From contig NZ_CALBWL010000006.1 in the NCBI RefSeq assembly GCF_937973075.1, forward strand, positions 1-58,927: DNA of 58,927 bases. The letters are read 5' to 3'. Within the stretch, counting starts at the first letter, position 1. The number at the start of each line of letters is the position of its first letter. A program made the position numbers and the translations under genes. The notes beneath the pieces were generated by a model that had not been told where the DNA came from, did no database searches, and was given only the letters and a program-made list of their open reading frames with translations. This DNA is from an uncultured Campylobacter sp. (lineage in GTDB: Bacteria > Campylobacterota > Campylobacteria > Campylobacterales > Campylobacteraceae). Below, piece after piece: positions 43,978-52,663 of this stretch.

Positions 43978-45444
43978 TCAAAATAGCGCCTCGTCCATCT
44001 CCGCGGGCTTCGGTAGCCCCATTAGCTTTAGCACGGTAGCTGCGACGTTACTAAGCCCAAGTCCGCTTTTTAGTTCACGCACGTCGCGCCCTAGCACGAA
44101 ACAAAATACGTCAAAGGTCGTGTGGTTGGTTAAAATTTCGCCGTCAGCGTCTCGCATCGCCTCGCAGTTGCCGTGATCGCTAATCTGCACGTAGGCGTAA
44201 TCGTGCGCCTTCGCCGCGCTTAAAATTTTACCGATGCACTCATCCACCGCTTCGACCGCCTTTATCGCGGCATTGTAGTTGCCCGTATGGCCGACCATAT
44301 CGCCGTTTGCGAAATTTACGACGATGAAATCGATCCCCGCTTCGATACCGCGGATCACCGCGTCGCACACCGCTGGCGCGCTCATCTGCGGCTGCTCGTC
44401 GTAGGTTTTTACTTTCGGGCTCGGGATCAGTACGCGAGCTTCGTTCGGCAGCGGCTCCTCGACGCCACCGTTAAAGAAAAACGTCACGTGAGCATATTTT
44501 TCGGTCTCGGCGGTGTGAAGCTGCGTAAGACCGGCTTCCGCGATCACTTCGCAAAGCGTATTTTTAAGCACGGGCTTCTCAAATAGCAGAGGAAATTTAA
44601 AGCTCGCGTCGTATTCGCTCATCGTGATTAAATTTTGTACGACGAACTTCCGCTTGAATTCACTAAAGCTCTCATCACCCAAAGCCGCGCAAAGCTCTCT
44701 AGCGCGGTCGTTTCTAAAATTTACAAAAATCACTCCGTCATCCGCGCCGATACCGCTAAAGCCGTTAAAGCTCGCAGGCTCGATAAACTCGTCGCTCACG
44801 CCGCGCTCGTAGCTTTGCAGTATGTATTCGCTAGGCGAAATTTCAAGCGGAGCCGTTTCGCCCATGAGCACGTCGTAAGCGCGCTTCACGCGATCAAAGC
44901 GCTTGTCGCGATCCATCGCGTAAAAGCGCCCACTCACGCTCGCGACTTTAAATTTAGCCTCTAGATGCTTTAAAAATTTCGCTCCGCTGCTCGGCGAAAC
45001 ATCGCGCCCGTCGGTAATAGCGTGCGCCCATGTCTCGCAACCCGCATTCTGCGCTATCTCGCAGATCGCGTCGAAATGGCGCAGATGTGAATGCACGCCG
45101 CCGTCACTGTAAAGCCCTATGACGTGCACCCTGCGACACTTTGAAAGCAGGCTTTGCAGCGCTTCGTTTTTCTCAAGCAAGCCCTCATCGATCGCGCGAT
45201 CGATTTTGACTAGGTTTTGATACAGAATTCTACCGCTTCCGATCGTCATGTGCCCTACTTCGCTGTTTCCCATCTGCCCCTGCGGCAAGCCCACGGCAAG
45301 CCCCGAGGTGCGCAGCAGCGTATTGGGCACATTTTTAAAAAGATAATCATAGGCGGGCTTTTTCGCATTTGCAAACGCATTAAATTTATCGCTAACGTTA
45401 AAGCCGATGCCGTCGGTGATAAGTAAAATCGTTTTTTGCCCCAT
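43978..45444 (-). CDS. gpmI: Phosphoglycerate mutase, cofactor-independent
   Basis: 488 aa. The active-site serine lies in M-G-N-S-E-V-G-H-M near residue 60. Metal ligands are in I-T-D-G near the start and S-D-H-G-N-C-E near the C-terminus. Interconverts 3- and 2-phosphoglycerate with manganese. About 100 bases upstream of fabG; divergent from mraY, with about 200 bases between them. Confidence 0.96.
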   Translation of the reverse strand: MGQKTILLITDGIGFNVSDKFNAFANAKKPAYDYLFKNVPNTLLRTSGLAVGLPQGQMGNSEVGHMTIGSGRILYQNLVKIDRAIDEGLLEKNEALQSLLSKCRRVHVIGLYSDGGVHSHLRHFDAICEIAQNAGCETWAHAITDGRDVSPSSGAKFLKHLEAKFKVASVSGRFYAMDRDKRFDRVKRAYDVLMGETAPLEISPSEYILQSYERGVSDEFIEPASFNGFSGIGADDGVIFVNFRNDRARELCAALGDESFSEFKRKFVVQNLITMSEYDASFKFPLLFEKPVLKNTLCEVIAEAGLTQLHTAETEKYAHVTFFFNGGVEEPLPNEARVLIPSPKVKTYDEQPQMSAPAVCDAVIRGIEAGIDFIVVNFANGDMVGHTGNYNAAIKAVEAVDECIGKILSAAKAHDYAYVQISDHGNCEAMRDADGEILTNHTTFDVFCFVLGRDVRELKSGLGLSNVAATVLKLMGLPKPAEMDEALF

Positions 45445-45642
45445 TTTGGCTCCTAAATTTCGTCTAAATTTCGCTGCGCAGGTCTTTTGAAGCGGATCTG
45501 CGGCGCTGTTTTTACGAGCGGCATTATACTTTTTTTTGGCAAATGCGGCAAAATTTCATCCGCCCTAAAAGCTAAATTTTACCTCTTTTATACTAAAATG
45601 CGCGTTTTCGTATAAAATTTCATAAAATTTAAAAGGCAAACT

Positions 45643-46707
45643 TTGTTTTATTATCTTTACCATCTTACGAATATAAATTTCTTCCAATACATCACCGCTC
45701 GCGCAGGAATCGCATTTTTTATCGCTTTTTGTTTTTCGGTCTGGGCCATGCCGCGGTTTATCCGCTGGGCGCAAGCCAGACACGCCGCGCAGCCCATCTA
45801 CGAGCTCGCGCCGCAAAACCATCAGAAAAAGAGCAAAACCCCGACGATGGGTGGGCTCGTTTTCGTTACCGCCGCGGTGCTCGCAAGCCTGCTGTGCGCC
45901 AAGCTAAACAACGTCTTCGTGCTATGCGGGCTGCTTTGCTTGGTAGGTTTCGGCTACATAGGCTTTAAGGATGATATCTCTAAAATTTTAGGCCGCCAAA
46001 ACCACGCAGGCCTTAGCGCACGAGCTAAATTCGCGCTACAAAACGTCCTAGCGCTTTTGATCGGAGGGACGCTTTATGCATTCAGCGATCTGGGCGGGGA
46101 ATTTTTCGTGCCGTTTTTTAAATACCCTCTGTTAAATTTATGGATCTTCGCGCCGCTGTTTTGGACGATCGTGATAAGCGCGAGCTCAAACGCGGTAAAT
46201 TTAACCGACGGGCTAGACGGGCTAGCGACTATTCCTTCGGTATTTTCGCTATGTAGCCTAGGCATTTTCATCTATCTGTGCGGGCACGCGATCTACTCGC
46301 AATATCTCTTGCTACCGCGCGTCGCGGGCGCGGGCGAGGTCTGCATCATCGTCTCAGCGCTCATCGGCGCGCTGCTTGGGTTTTTGTGGTTTAACTGCTA
46401 CCCCGCAGAAGTCTTTATGGGCGATAGCGGCAGTCTCAGCGTGGGCGCGTTTTTAGGATACTGCGCGGTCATCACGAAAAACGAAATTTTACTCATAATG
46501 ATCGGCTTCGTCTTCGTCATCGAAACGCTCAGCGTGATCTTACAGGTGGGGAGCTTTAAAATTTTCAAACGCAGAATTTTCCTGATGGCGCCGATACACC
46601 ACCATTTCGAGCTTAAAGGCTGGGTCGAGAACAAAATCATCATCCGCTTTTGGATCATCGCGCTGATCGCAAATATCATAGCGCTGACGTCGCTGAAATT
46701 GAGATGA
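45643..46707 (+). CDS. mraY: Phospho-N-acetylmuramoyl-pentapeptide-transferase
   Basis: 354 aa, starting at TTG 45643 (AAAAGG upstream); no in-frame ATG gives the family's usual N-terminus. It has ten helices, with K-S-K-T-P-T-M-G-G, N-L-T-D-G-L-D-G-L-A, M-G-D-S-G-S-L-S-V-G and A-P-I-H-H-H-F-E motifs. Makes lipid I from UDP-MurNAc-pentapeptide at the inner membrane. Followed by a 38-codon ORF and murD. Confidence 0.95.
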   Translation: MFYYLYHLTNINFFQYITARAGIAFFIAFCFSVWAMPRFIRWAQARHAAQPIYELAPQNHQKKSKTPTMGGLVFVTAAVLASLLCAKLNNVFVLCGLLCLVGFGYIGFKDDISKILGRQNHAGLSARAKFALQNVLALLIGGTLYAFSDLGGEFFVPFFKYPLLNLWIFAPLFWTIVISASSNAVNLTDGLDGLATIPSVFSLCSLGIFIYLCGHAIYSQYLLLPRVAGAGEVCIIVSALIGALLGFLWFNCYPAEVFMGDSGSLSVGAFLGYCAVITKNEILLIMIGFVFVIETLSVILQVGSFKIFKRRIFLMAPIHHHFELKGWVENKIIIRFWIIALIANIIALTSLKLR

Positions 46708-46708
46708 A

Positions 46709-46825
46709 ATGCGAGCGCAGATCGAGCCCGACTTCAAAACGGCGCGTAAAAGATACGGCGAAATGAGCGAACTTAGGGCGGATGAGATAACTCAAATTTT
46801 ATGGGACAAAAGGGGAGAAAAATGA
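46709..46825 (+). CDS. Small ORF (38 aa) between mraY and murD
   Basis: ATG 46709 lies two bases after the mraY stop; the frame ends with TGA overlapping the murD ATG (ATGA at 46822). Product M-R-A-Q-I-E-P-D-F-K-T-A-R-K-R-Y, then M-S-E-L-R-A-D-E-I-T-Q-I-L-W-D-K-R-G-E-K, is highly charged and helical. It fills the whole gap with no wasted bases and is coupled on both sides, which makes chance less likely. No family known to me, and no good ribosome site of its own. It might instead be untranslated linker that happens to be open. Confidence 0.45.
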   Translation: MRAQIEPDFKTARKRYGEMSELRADEITQILWDKRGEK

Positions 46826-48246
46826 AAAAATCGCTATTTGGCTATGGGCTTACGACCAGAGCGATCGCCGAGCACTGCCAAGAAGGCGGCTCCTGGGACA
46901 TTTACGACGATAAATTTGAAATTTCTTCTGGCGCGCCGAAGCTAGACGAGTTCGGCAACGCGCTTTTAAACCCGAGCGAGTTCGCCCCCGCCGCAAGCAA
47001 GCTTGAAATCCCAAGCCCGGGCTTCCCGCCGCATCACGAGCTGGTGCGAAAGGCGCGGAATTTAATCAGCGAATATGATTATTTCGACGATTACAAAGGC
47101 CTTAAAATTTGGATCAGCGGCACGAACGGCAAGACCACGACGACGAAGATGATGCAGCACCTGCTCGAGCGATACGGCTCGCAAATGGGCGGTAACGTGG
47201 GTGTCCCGCTTGCAAAGCTTGATAAAAGCGCCAAAATTTGGGTGCTAGAGACGAGCTCATTTACGCTGCACTACACCAAGCAGGCGCGCCCCGACATCTA
47301 CGTGCTGCTCGCAATCACGCCCGATCATCTCAGCTGGCACGGCGATTTTGCGGAGTATGAGCGCGCCAAACTCTCGCCGCTGCTAGCGATGCGCGAAGGC
47401 TCCGTGGCGCTGGCCCCGCGCACCTATGAAAGCTCTGCAGCCGCGCAAAACAGCCTAGCTCGCGTGATCTGCTACGAAGACGAAGCGGATCTAGCGCAAA
47501 AATTCGGCATCGATCTGGGCGAGATAAAATTCCGCACCCCTTTTTTGATCGACGCGCTTTTGGCGCTGTGCGTGGAGAAAATTTTATTCGACAGATACGA
47601 CGCCATGCGACTGAATGACTTCGTGATCGAGGGCAACAAGCTCGAAGAATTTACCGACGCGCGCGGCAGGGTCTGGGTCAATGACACGAAGGCTACCAAC
47701 ATCGATGCATGCGCGCAGGCGCTGAAACGATACGCGGGACGCAAAATACATCTGATCCTCGGCGGCGACGATAAAGGCGTGGATCTGCACCCGCTTTTTG
47801 CGGAGTTTAAAAAATACGATCTGCAAATTTACGCGATCGGCTCAAATACCGATAAAATCGTGCTTTTGTGCGATGAATACAGTCTTTCTTGCGTGCGCTG
47901 CGAAATTTTACAAACCGCGGTGAGTGAAATTTCGAAACGGTATTTGAACGGTGGAAATTCTTGCGAAAATGAAATTTCAAAAGGACGCTTAGGCGGCGAG
48001 AATTCCGCAGGAAATTTGATGCGGGGCGAAATTTCGGCTACCAGAAGCGCAAGCTCTTGCATAGACGCAAGCGGCGGCGAAACTTTGGGTTCGCAAAATT
48101 CTAAAAATTCTGTGGATTTTAAGAATTCTGCAAATTTTGCAAGCGAAATAGCGCTACTAAGTCCTGCATGTGCGAGCTTGGATCAATTTAAAAGCTACGC
48201 CGAACGCGGCGAGCTATTTAAAAAACAGGTCGCGCAGCTTGGATAA
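46822..48246 (+). CDS. murD: UDP-N-acetylmuramoylalanine--D-glutamate ligase, with low-complexity insertion
   Basis: 474 aa from ATG 46822 (AGGGGAG upstream); the ATG at 46801 lacks a site and overlaps the small ORF. ATP loop S-G-T-N-G-K-T-T-T-T, N-D-T-K-A-T-N-I-D-A-C and G-G-D-D-K-G-V-D are typical of MurD. Residues about 370-440 are an insertion rich in Asn, Ser and Gly (N-S-C-E-N, G-E-N-S-A-G-N, S-Q-N-S-K-N-S-V) absent from ordinary MurD. After it the sequence rejoins the family at L-L-S-P-A-C-A-S-L-D-Q-F. Adds D-Glu to the peptidoglycan precursor. Confidence 0.94.
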   Translation: MKKSLFGYGLTTRAIAEHCQEGGSWDIYDDKFEISSGAPKLDEFGNALLNPSEFAPAASKLEIPSPGFPPHHELVRKARNLISEYDYFDDYKGLKIWISGTNGKTTTTKMMQHLLERYGSQMGGNVGVPLAKLDKSAKIWVLETSSFTLHYTKQARPDIYVLLAITPDHLSWHGDFAEYERAKLSPLLAMREGSVALAPRTYESSAAAQNSLARVICYEDEADLAQKFGIDLGEIKFRTPFLIDALLALCVEKILFDRYDAMRLNDFVIEGNKLEEFTDARGRVWVNDTKATNIDACAQALKRYAGRKIHLILGGDDKGVDLHPLFAEFKKYDLQIYAIGSNTDKIVLLCDEYSLSCVRCEILQTAVSEISKRYLNGGNSCENEISKGRLGGENSAGNLMRGEISATRSASSCIDASGGETLGSQNSKNSVDFKNSANFASEIALLSPACASLDQFKSYAERGELFKKQVAQLG

Positions 48247-48800
48247 ATAGGCCTATCGAGGTTAGCCGGATCGAGCTGGGATTTTATTTAACGCAGCTTG
48301 CAATCGCATTATAAAATTTCAACGCTTCTGCTGCACGGATATATCTAAGTAAATCTAGCTGAATATGCCTCGCGGCGTCACACAACCATTGGCTTTGGCG
48401 CAATGTTTATATAAAGATGCCTCGCCAAATCAAAAAATTTAAAGCCATTTTCGGTGTTAAATTTAGCTAATCGTAGCCCGTTGTCCATTGTGCGCGCAAA
48501 TTTAAAACAATGCTATCTTCTAGCGCAAATTTATCTACTTTGCATAGCCCAAGACCAAGCGTACAATTTGCAAAGTCGGCTAAATAGTAAAATTTTATAT
48601 CACTTTGCTTTTTAGATCGATAGCCCGTTTTGATTATTGCAAATTGCTGCATAAGCAATATTTTTCGCTACTGAAATTTAGAAAATTTTAACTGAGTAAA
48701 TTTAGCTATTTTCGAGCGCAACGTGCAAAAATCTGGCAAAATCGAGGATTTTAACCGAGATTTAAGTATTGCATGGCTAAAATTACTTTTCTTTTTCGGT
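48247..48800. other. Intergenic before tRNA-Phe
   Basis: About 550 bases. No coding frame has a start with a ribosome site. The tRNA promoter should lie near its right end, but no clean -10 stands out. No repeat of the element's attachment site was seen here. Confidence 0.4.
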
Positions 48801-48876
48801 GGTTGGATAGCTCAGTCGGTAGAGCAGCAGACTGAAAATCTGCGTGTCGGCAGTTCGATTCTGCCTCTAACCACCA
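48801..48876 (+). tRNA. tRNA-Phe (anticodon GAA)
   Basis: 76 bases including an encoded CCA. Acceptor stem GGTTGGA pairs with TCTAACC (one G-U pair), the D arm is GCTCAGTCGGTAGAGC, and the anticodon loop is CTGAAAA. The TTCGATT T-loop lies between GGCAG and CTGCC. The last 14 bases are the left attachment repeat of the element that follows; the integrated copy keeps the tRNA intact. Confidence 0.97.
48863..48876 (+). repeat. Attachment-site repeat, left copy (attL core)
   Basis: GCCTCTAACCACCA, the 3' end of tRNA-Phe. An identical 14-base copy lies at 58654-58667. The first differing base on each side is different in the two copies, so 14 bp is the full perfect repeat. Confidence 0.85.
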
Positions 48877-48989
48877 TTGCCTATTTTTTACAATCTAACA
48901 CAATCTAACAAAACCCCTAAAATACGGACTTCGAGCGATTTTAACCCTCTAAAGCAGTCTAAAATAATCAAGCAAAGCTAGCAATTTAA

Positions 48990-49285
48990 AAACATTTTAA
49001 AAATATTTTTGGCAAAATTCCGAAAATCGAGCGAAAAAATATTTTTAAAACTTACCAAATGCCCTATCTAACGGGCTTACAAGGCACTCCAAAAAATGTT
49101 TTAAAACGCTTGAAACGCCCAAAATAGGGTTTTATGAAGCTTAAAAAAACGCCCTCGAAGCGAAAAATGTTTTAAACCTCATCAAATCCCCTATTTCAGG
49201 CATACGCAGAGCAAAAAGGCGGCGATTTTAAAAATATTTTTGCGCGGGATTTTGAGCTAAAAACCGAAAAAATATTTTTAAATTG
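48990..49285. repeat. AAAATATTTTT / AAAATGTTTTAAA repeats in the left attachment region
   Basis: Between tRNA and integrase (48877-49319, no gene) I count four near-palindromic AAAATATTTTT words at about 49000, 49035, 49227 and 49266. Two AAAAATGTTTTAAA words lie at about 49091 and 49161. Another AAAAATATTTTT lies inside the right end (58584-58600) and one after the second element gene (51307). This spacing is what one expects for arm-type integrase or Xis binding sites. Confidence 0.5.
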
Positions 49286-49319
49286 TCTCGAATAACGCAT
49301 TTAAGGGAGTTAGAACGCA

Positions 49320-50564
49320 ATGGCTAGGATAGTAAAACCGCTTAGCGATAAGCAAATCAAAGAGGCAAAACCAAAAGCCAAAGACTACAAGCTCACGGAC
49401 GGCGACGGCTTAGGACTGATAGTAAGCAAGAGCGGGCGTAAGCGCTGGGTATTTGCTTTTATTAGCCCCGATACGGGCAAGCTGAATAACACGGGGCTAG
49501 GCAACTACCCCGTTTTATCGCTAGCCGAAGCGCGAGAGAAGCGAACCGAGCTTAAAAAGCTAGTGATGAGAGGTATCGACCCTATCACGGAAAAGAAGCG
49601 CGCCAAAGCTCAAAGGATAAGCGAGCATAACCGCAGTTTTGAAAAGGTCTTTAACGAGTGGCTAGAGTTTGAGGCTAAAAGCATACTGCCCCAAACGCTA
49701 AAGACCAAGCGCGGGCGTATTGAAAATCACGTAATGCCGATATTAAAAGACAGAGGCATAAAGAGCATTACTCACGGCGAGATAGCGGACATCCTTAAAG
49801 AAACATCAAAAACCACGCCGCAGACTGCCGAGATAATCAACCAGATTTTAAACCGCGTCTTTTTATTCGCCGTATCGAGCGGATACGCAGAGCTTAACAT
49901 TATGGCAAATATCGACGCCAAAAGCCTAATCCCTAAAACCAAAGTCGAGCATTACGCCAAGCTAACCGAGCGCCAGGACTTAAAGGCATTTTTTAACGCC
50001 ATCTATGATTATCCTCATTTTGAGACGATTAAAAACGCGATGAAGCTATGCCTACACCTACCGCTAAGAGCCGCGCCGCTGTCGCGCCTAAAATGGGATT
50101 ACGTAGATTTCGATAGGAGGCTTTTAACAATTCCGCGTGCCGAGCAGAAAATCAAGCGCAGCGAGATAGGCGATTTTAAATTGCCGCTTAGCGATGAGGT
50201 TATGCGGATACTTGAGGACCAGGCGAAATTAAGCAGAGCATACGAGCATATTTTTATTAATTCGCACTTTACCGGGCATATCCACAAAGACACTGCCACA
50301 AACGCGATTAAGGGCTTTGATTTTAGAGATAGGCAGACGGGGCGCGTCGTAACCCTGCATAGCCTGCGGGGCATATTTATGACGCAGGCGTTTAACAATA
50401 TGCAAAAGCACGGAGTAAGCAAAGAGGCTATCAAAAAGGCGCTAGACCACCTACACGGCGATAAAGTAGATTTAAGCTATTCCGAAAAAGCCGATTTTTT
50501 GGACGAGCTTAAAATCTTGCTTGATTGGTGGAGCAGTTACATTCTCGAAATAAAAGACAACTAG
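49320..50564 (+). CDS. Tyrosine-type site-specific integrase (P4/DUF4102 type)
   Basis: 414 aa. The N-terminal arm-binding domain (L-S-D-K-Q-I-K-E-A-K-P, D-G-D-G-L-G-L-I-V, G-L-G-N-Y-P-V-L-S-L-A-E-A-R) is typical of P4-family integrases, followed by a SAM-like core-binding domain. The catalytic domain carries Arg in L-R-A-A-P-L-S-R-L-K-W, the H-S-L-R box, the H-L-H-G-D segment and the nucleophilic Tyr in L-S-Y-S-E-K-A-D-F. It should recombine the element into the 3' end of tRNA-Phe, next to which it lies in the same orientation. GGGAG ribosome site before ATG 49320. Confidence 0.95.
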   Translation: MARIVKPLSDKQIKEAKPKAKDYKLTDGDGLGLIVSKSGRKRWVFAFISPDTGKLNNTGLGNYPVLSLAEAREKRTELKKLVMRGIDPITEKKRAKAQRISEHNRSFEKVFNEWLEFEAKSILPQTLKTKRGRIENHVMPILKDRGIKSITHGEIADILKETSKTTPQTAEIINQILNRVFLFAVSSGYAELNIMANIDAKSLIPKTKVEHYAKLTERQDLKAFFNAIYDYPHFETIKNAMKLCLHLPLRAAPLSRLKWDYVDFDRRLLTIPRAEQKIKRSEIGDFKLPLSDEVMRILEDQAKLSRAYEHIFINSHFTGHIHKDTATNAIKGFDFRDRQTGRVVTLHSLRGIFMTQAFNNMQKHGVSKEAIKKALDHLHGDKVDLSYSEKADFLDELKILLDWWSSYILEIKDN

Positions 50565-50576
50565 GGGGGGCAAGAA

Positions 50577-51299
50577 ATGGCAACAAGCGAGATACTAAGC
50601 AAGGGTGTAAAAATATCCGAAAGAAGAGATACACAAGGCGCAAAAAACAATAAAGAAAAACGAGATACGGAGGCGATAGAACAGGTTTTAACCGATATTA
50701 GAGAAAAGCTAGAATACATCGATAAGGCAAAGCCTAATCCTAATTTACTGATTGCCTTTAACGAAATGATAAAAAATAAAGACGATGATGATTTTTTTCC
50801 TACTACTTACAACCCCGATTTATTCCCCGAGTTTGAAATTTTAACTCATTTTTACCAATCAGACGAAGCCAAAGAGGCAATTTTAAACGCTTTCGTAGAT
50901 TTCTTTAAAAATATTAAAGAGGCAAAAGCTAAGAAAAGCGACATCGTCATAAGATACGAAAATTATCTCGAGGCATTGGAGCTTTTAAATCACGCTTTTT
51001 ATTTTAGCGAGTATTCAACAGGCGAGCCGTATATCCACGACCCTTTTGGTCGCAATTGCGACCCTTATCCAGAATACGAAAGCTTTACGAGAGCAGCAAC
51101 CGAATATCTTGCGCCGTTTAAAGAGGAAAAGGATAGATACGACTTTTTAAACAACACTCAAAAGATAAGAGATAAATTTTCAAACACTTTAATTTTAAAG
51201 GCGAGAATGTATCAGATTGTCGGCGTGGATAAAAACAAAAAAGCCACGCTAGCAAATAAAATCTACAAATATTTTTATCCTAACGACAAAGACGTATAA
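50577..51299 (+). CDS. Hypothetical element protein
   Basis: 240 aa, soluble, very rich in Lys, Glu and Asp. A charged N-terminus (S-E-R-R-D-T-Q-G-A-K-N-N-K-E-K-R) is followed by a helical domain with E-F-E-I-L-T-H-F-Y-Q and a C-terminal segment Q-I-V-G-V-D-K-N-K-K-A-T-L-A-N-K-I-Y-K-Y-F-Y-P. The latter resembles the tail of plasmid/phage accessory proteins but is not diagnostic. No family recognised. It starts 12 bases after the integrase stop with a GGGGGGCAAGAA leader, so it is probably co-transcribed with the integrase. Confidence 0.75.
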   Translation: MATSEILSKGVKISERRDTQGAKNNKEKRDTEAIEQVLTDIREKLEYIDKAKPNPNLLIAFNEMIKNKDDDDFFPTTYNPDLFPEFEILTHFYQSDEAKEAILNAFVDFFKNIKEAKAKKSDIVIRYENYLEALELLNHAFYFSEYSTGEPYIHDPFGRNCDPYPEYESFTRAATEYLAPFKEEKDRYDFLNNTQKIRDKFSNTLILKARMYQIVGVDKNKKATLANKIYKYFYPNDKDV

Positions 51300-51324
51300 T
51301 CCGCCTAAAAATATTTTTAGCCCC

Positions 51325-51354
51325 GATAAAAGCTCTATTTTAAGGGCTTTTATC
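51325..51354 (+). terminator. Hairpin after the integrase operon
   Basis: A 9-bp perfect stem (GATAAAAGC / GCTTTTATC) with a twelve-base loop, 26 bases after the stop of the 240-aa gene. Followed by CTTTAAAC rather than a long U-run. Confidence 0.5.
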
Positions 51355-51496
51355 CTTTAAACTACCTGCTGATTTTATTCACAATCTAACACTTTTATTC
51401 ATTCGCCTAAAAATATTCTTTCTTGTTTAACTTTTTCAATCTTGCCATAATTCGCCTAATCTTTGCAAGGATAATCCAAACAATAAAGGCTAAGCA

Positions 51497-51703
51497 ATGA
51501 GAAAAAGCGAAGTTAAACCGAAGTATCTAAGGGCGGCGCAGATTGCTAATATCTACGGCATAGGCTTAAGCACGGTGTGGTATTTTGCTAAACAAGGTTT
51601 TCTAAGACCGATAAAATTTAGCAAAAACATCACTTTTTTTGACCCCTCCGAAGTAGAGGCGTTTTTTATGAGAAAGGCGGCGCAAGATGAAGCCGCTGTT
51701 TAA
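51497..51703 (+). CDS. AlpA/excisionase-like HTH protein
   Basis: 68 aa. K-Y-L-R-A-A-Q-I-A-N-I-Y-G-I-G-L-S-T-V-W-Y-F-A-K-Q-G is a winged HTH of the MerR/AlpA-Xis group. It is followed by the F-L-R-P-I-K-F wing and F-F-D-P-S-E-V-E-A-F-F. AlpA proteins activate integrase or act as excision factors in P4-like elements. The leader (AATAAAGGCTAAGCA) is almost the same as that of the toxin-antitoxin operon at 57700. It overlaps the next gene by 17 bases. Confidence 0.85.
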   Translation: MRKSEVKPKYLRAAQIANIYGIGLSTVWYFAKQGFLRPIKFSKNITFFDPSEVEAFFMRKAAQDEAAV

Positions 51704-52160
51704 GGACGAAGCCGAGAAAAGGCGGTATTTACGTTTTTACGCCTATTTATCTAAATATCCCGATATTAAGGCGATATACGCGCAGGCGGACGCACAGGAG
51801 CAGGACGAGCGGCGAAGGGGCGTGATTGAAGCCCTAAGCGTAGCGTTTGACCTATTCGAGGAACGCGAGAACGAGATAAATCAAAAGGCTATCGCGGACT
51901 TTGCAAGCGAGTGCAAAGATTTAAAAGACGCGCCCGAGCATTACGAAAAGATGCTTAAAGCGTGCTATCCCGATATTTATCTCAAATACTTACAGGGCGA
52001 ACGAGACGGAAGCAAAACGGCAGATTTTAAGGATGTAGCCTTTGATTTATTCCTAGCGCTATCGGCTCAACGCGAGCAAATGCAGGAGCTACAAAGCGAG
52101 AACGAAAGGCTAGCCCTAATCTTTTTAACTACAGAGGGGGCGAGCAATGGGGCGAAGTAA
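51687..52160 (+). CDS. Element-specific small protein with A-F-D-L-F motif
   Basis: 157 aa, helical and acidic. Two copies of an A-F-D-L-F motif occur (A-L-S-V-A-F-D-L-F-E-E-R and D-V-A-F-D-L-F-L-A-L-S-A-Q), the second followed by a coiled coil Q-M-Q-E-L-Q-S-E-N-E-R-L-A-L. The same motif occurs in three or four other element proteins. Function unknown. The 3' junction GGGCGAGCAATG, where the next gene starts inside the last codons, recurs at 56741-56752 between two other members. Confidence 0.75.
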   Translation: MKPLFKDEAEKRRYLRFYAYLSKYPDIKAIYAQADAQEQDERRRGVIEALSVAFDLFEERENEINQKAIADFASECKDLKDAPEHYEKMLKACYPDIYLKYLQGERDGSKTADFKDVAFDLFLALSAQREQMQELQSENERLALIFLTTEGASNGAK

Positions 52161-52428
52161 GCTAAATTTTACACCTAGCGCGTTTTGTTTTAGCGCGGGC
52201 GATAAAGATATGCTAAAGGCATTTAAAAGGCAGCTACATATCTACAAGGTGCAGAGCCTGGACGGAGCGTCACAGGAGCTGTTAGACTGCGCTTATGACT
52301 TATTCCACATCACAAGGACGCAAGAGCAGAGCATTAAAGCCCTAGAGGTCAAAGCGGGCATAAGAAAGGATAAAAAAAATGAGAACGTCGATAGTAAAAA
52401 AGCAGATTTTGCTAAAAATGATAAATAG
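52147..52428 (+). CDS. Element-specific small protein, C-A-Y-D-L-F family
   Basis: 93 aa. The middle section L-L-D-C-A-Y-D-L-F-H-I-T-R-T-Q followed by A-L-E-V-K-A-G is closely related to the 86-aa protein at 56146. The nucleotide sequences are nearly identical over the two motif segments with the same 54-base spacing. Function unknown. The lysine-rich tail (R-K-D-K-K-N) is overlapped by the next gene by 50 bases. Confidence 0.7.
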   Translation: MGRSKLNFTPSAFCFSAGDKDMLKAFKRQLHIYKVQSLDGASQELLDCAYDLFHITRTQEQSIKALEVKAGIRKDKKNENVDSKKADFAKNDK

Positions 52429-52663
52429 TGATAAGCCCATAAGGGCGGCAAGCATTATCGCAAGTAATCAAAACGTCTATTTGCTACAACTAGAGCAAAG
52501 CGGATTGATAAGTCGCAGATGGCGCGATGAGGTAAAGAAAGACCACAAAATCGCTTATTTCAAAGATGACGCCCAAAGAGCCAAAGCCGTCCAGTGGCTA
52601 AAGGCTGTGGGTGTAGAGCTGAAAGAGCAAGGAGGTCAAAATGAGCGCGATAGTAAAATTTAA
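52379..52663 (+). CDS. Small predicted winged-helix protein
   Basis: 94 aa, starting at ATG 52379 after AAAGGATAAAAAAA. A helical part with K-P-I-R-A-A-S-I-I-A-S-N-Q-N-V-Y-L-L-Q-L-E-Q-S-G-L-I looks like a helix-turn-helix. The next segment Y-F-K-D-D-A-Q-R-A-K-A-V-Q-W-L-K-A-V-G resembles the end of phage HTH regulators. No family recognised with certainty. It overlaps both neighbouring genes. Confidence 0.65.
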   Translation: MRTSIVKKQILLKMINSDKPIRAASIIASNQNVYLLQLEQSGLISRRWRDEVKKDHKIAYFKDDAQRAKAVQWLKAVGVELKEQGGQNERDSKI

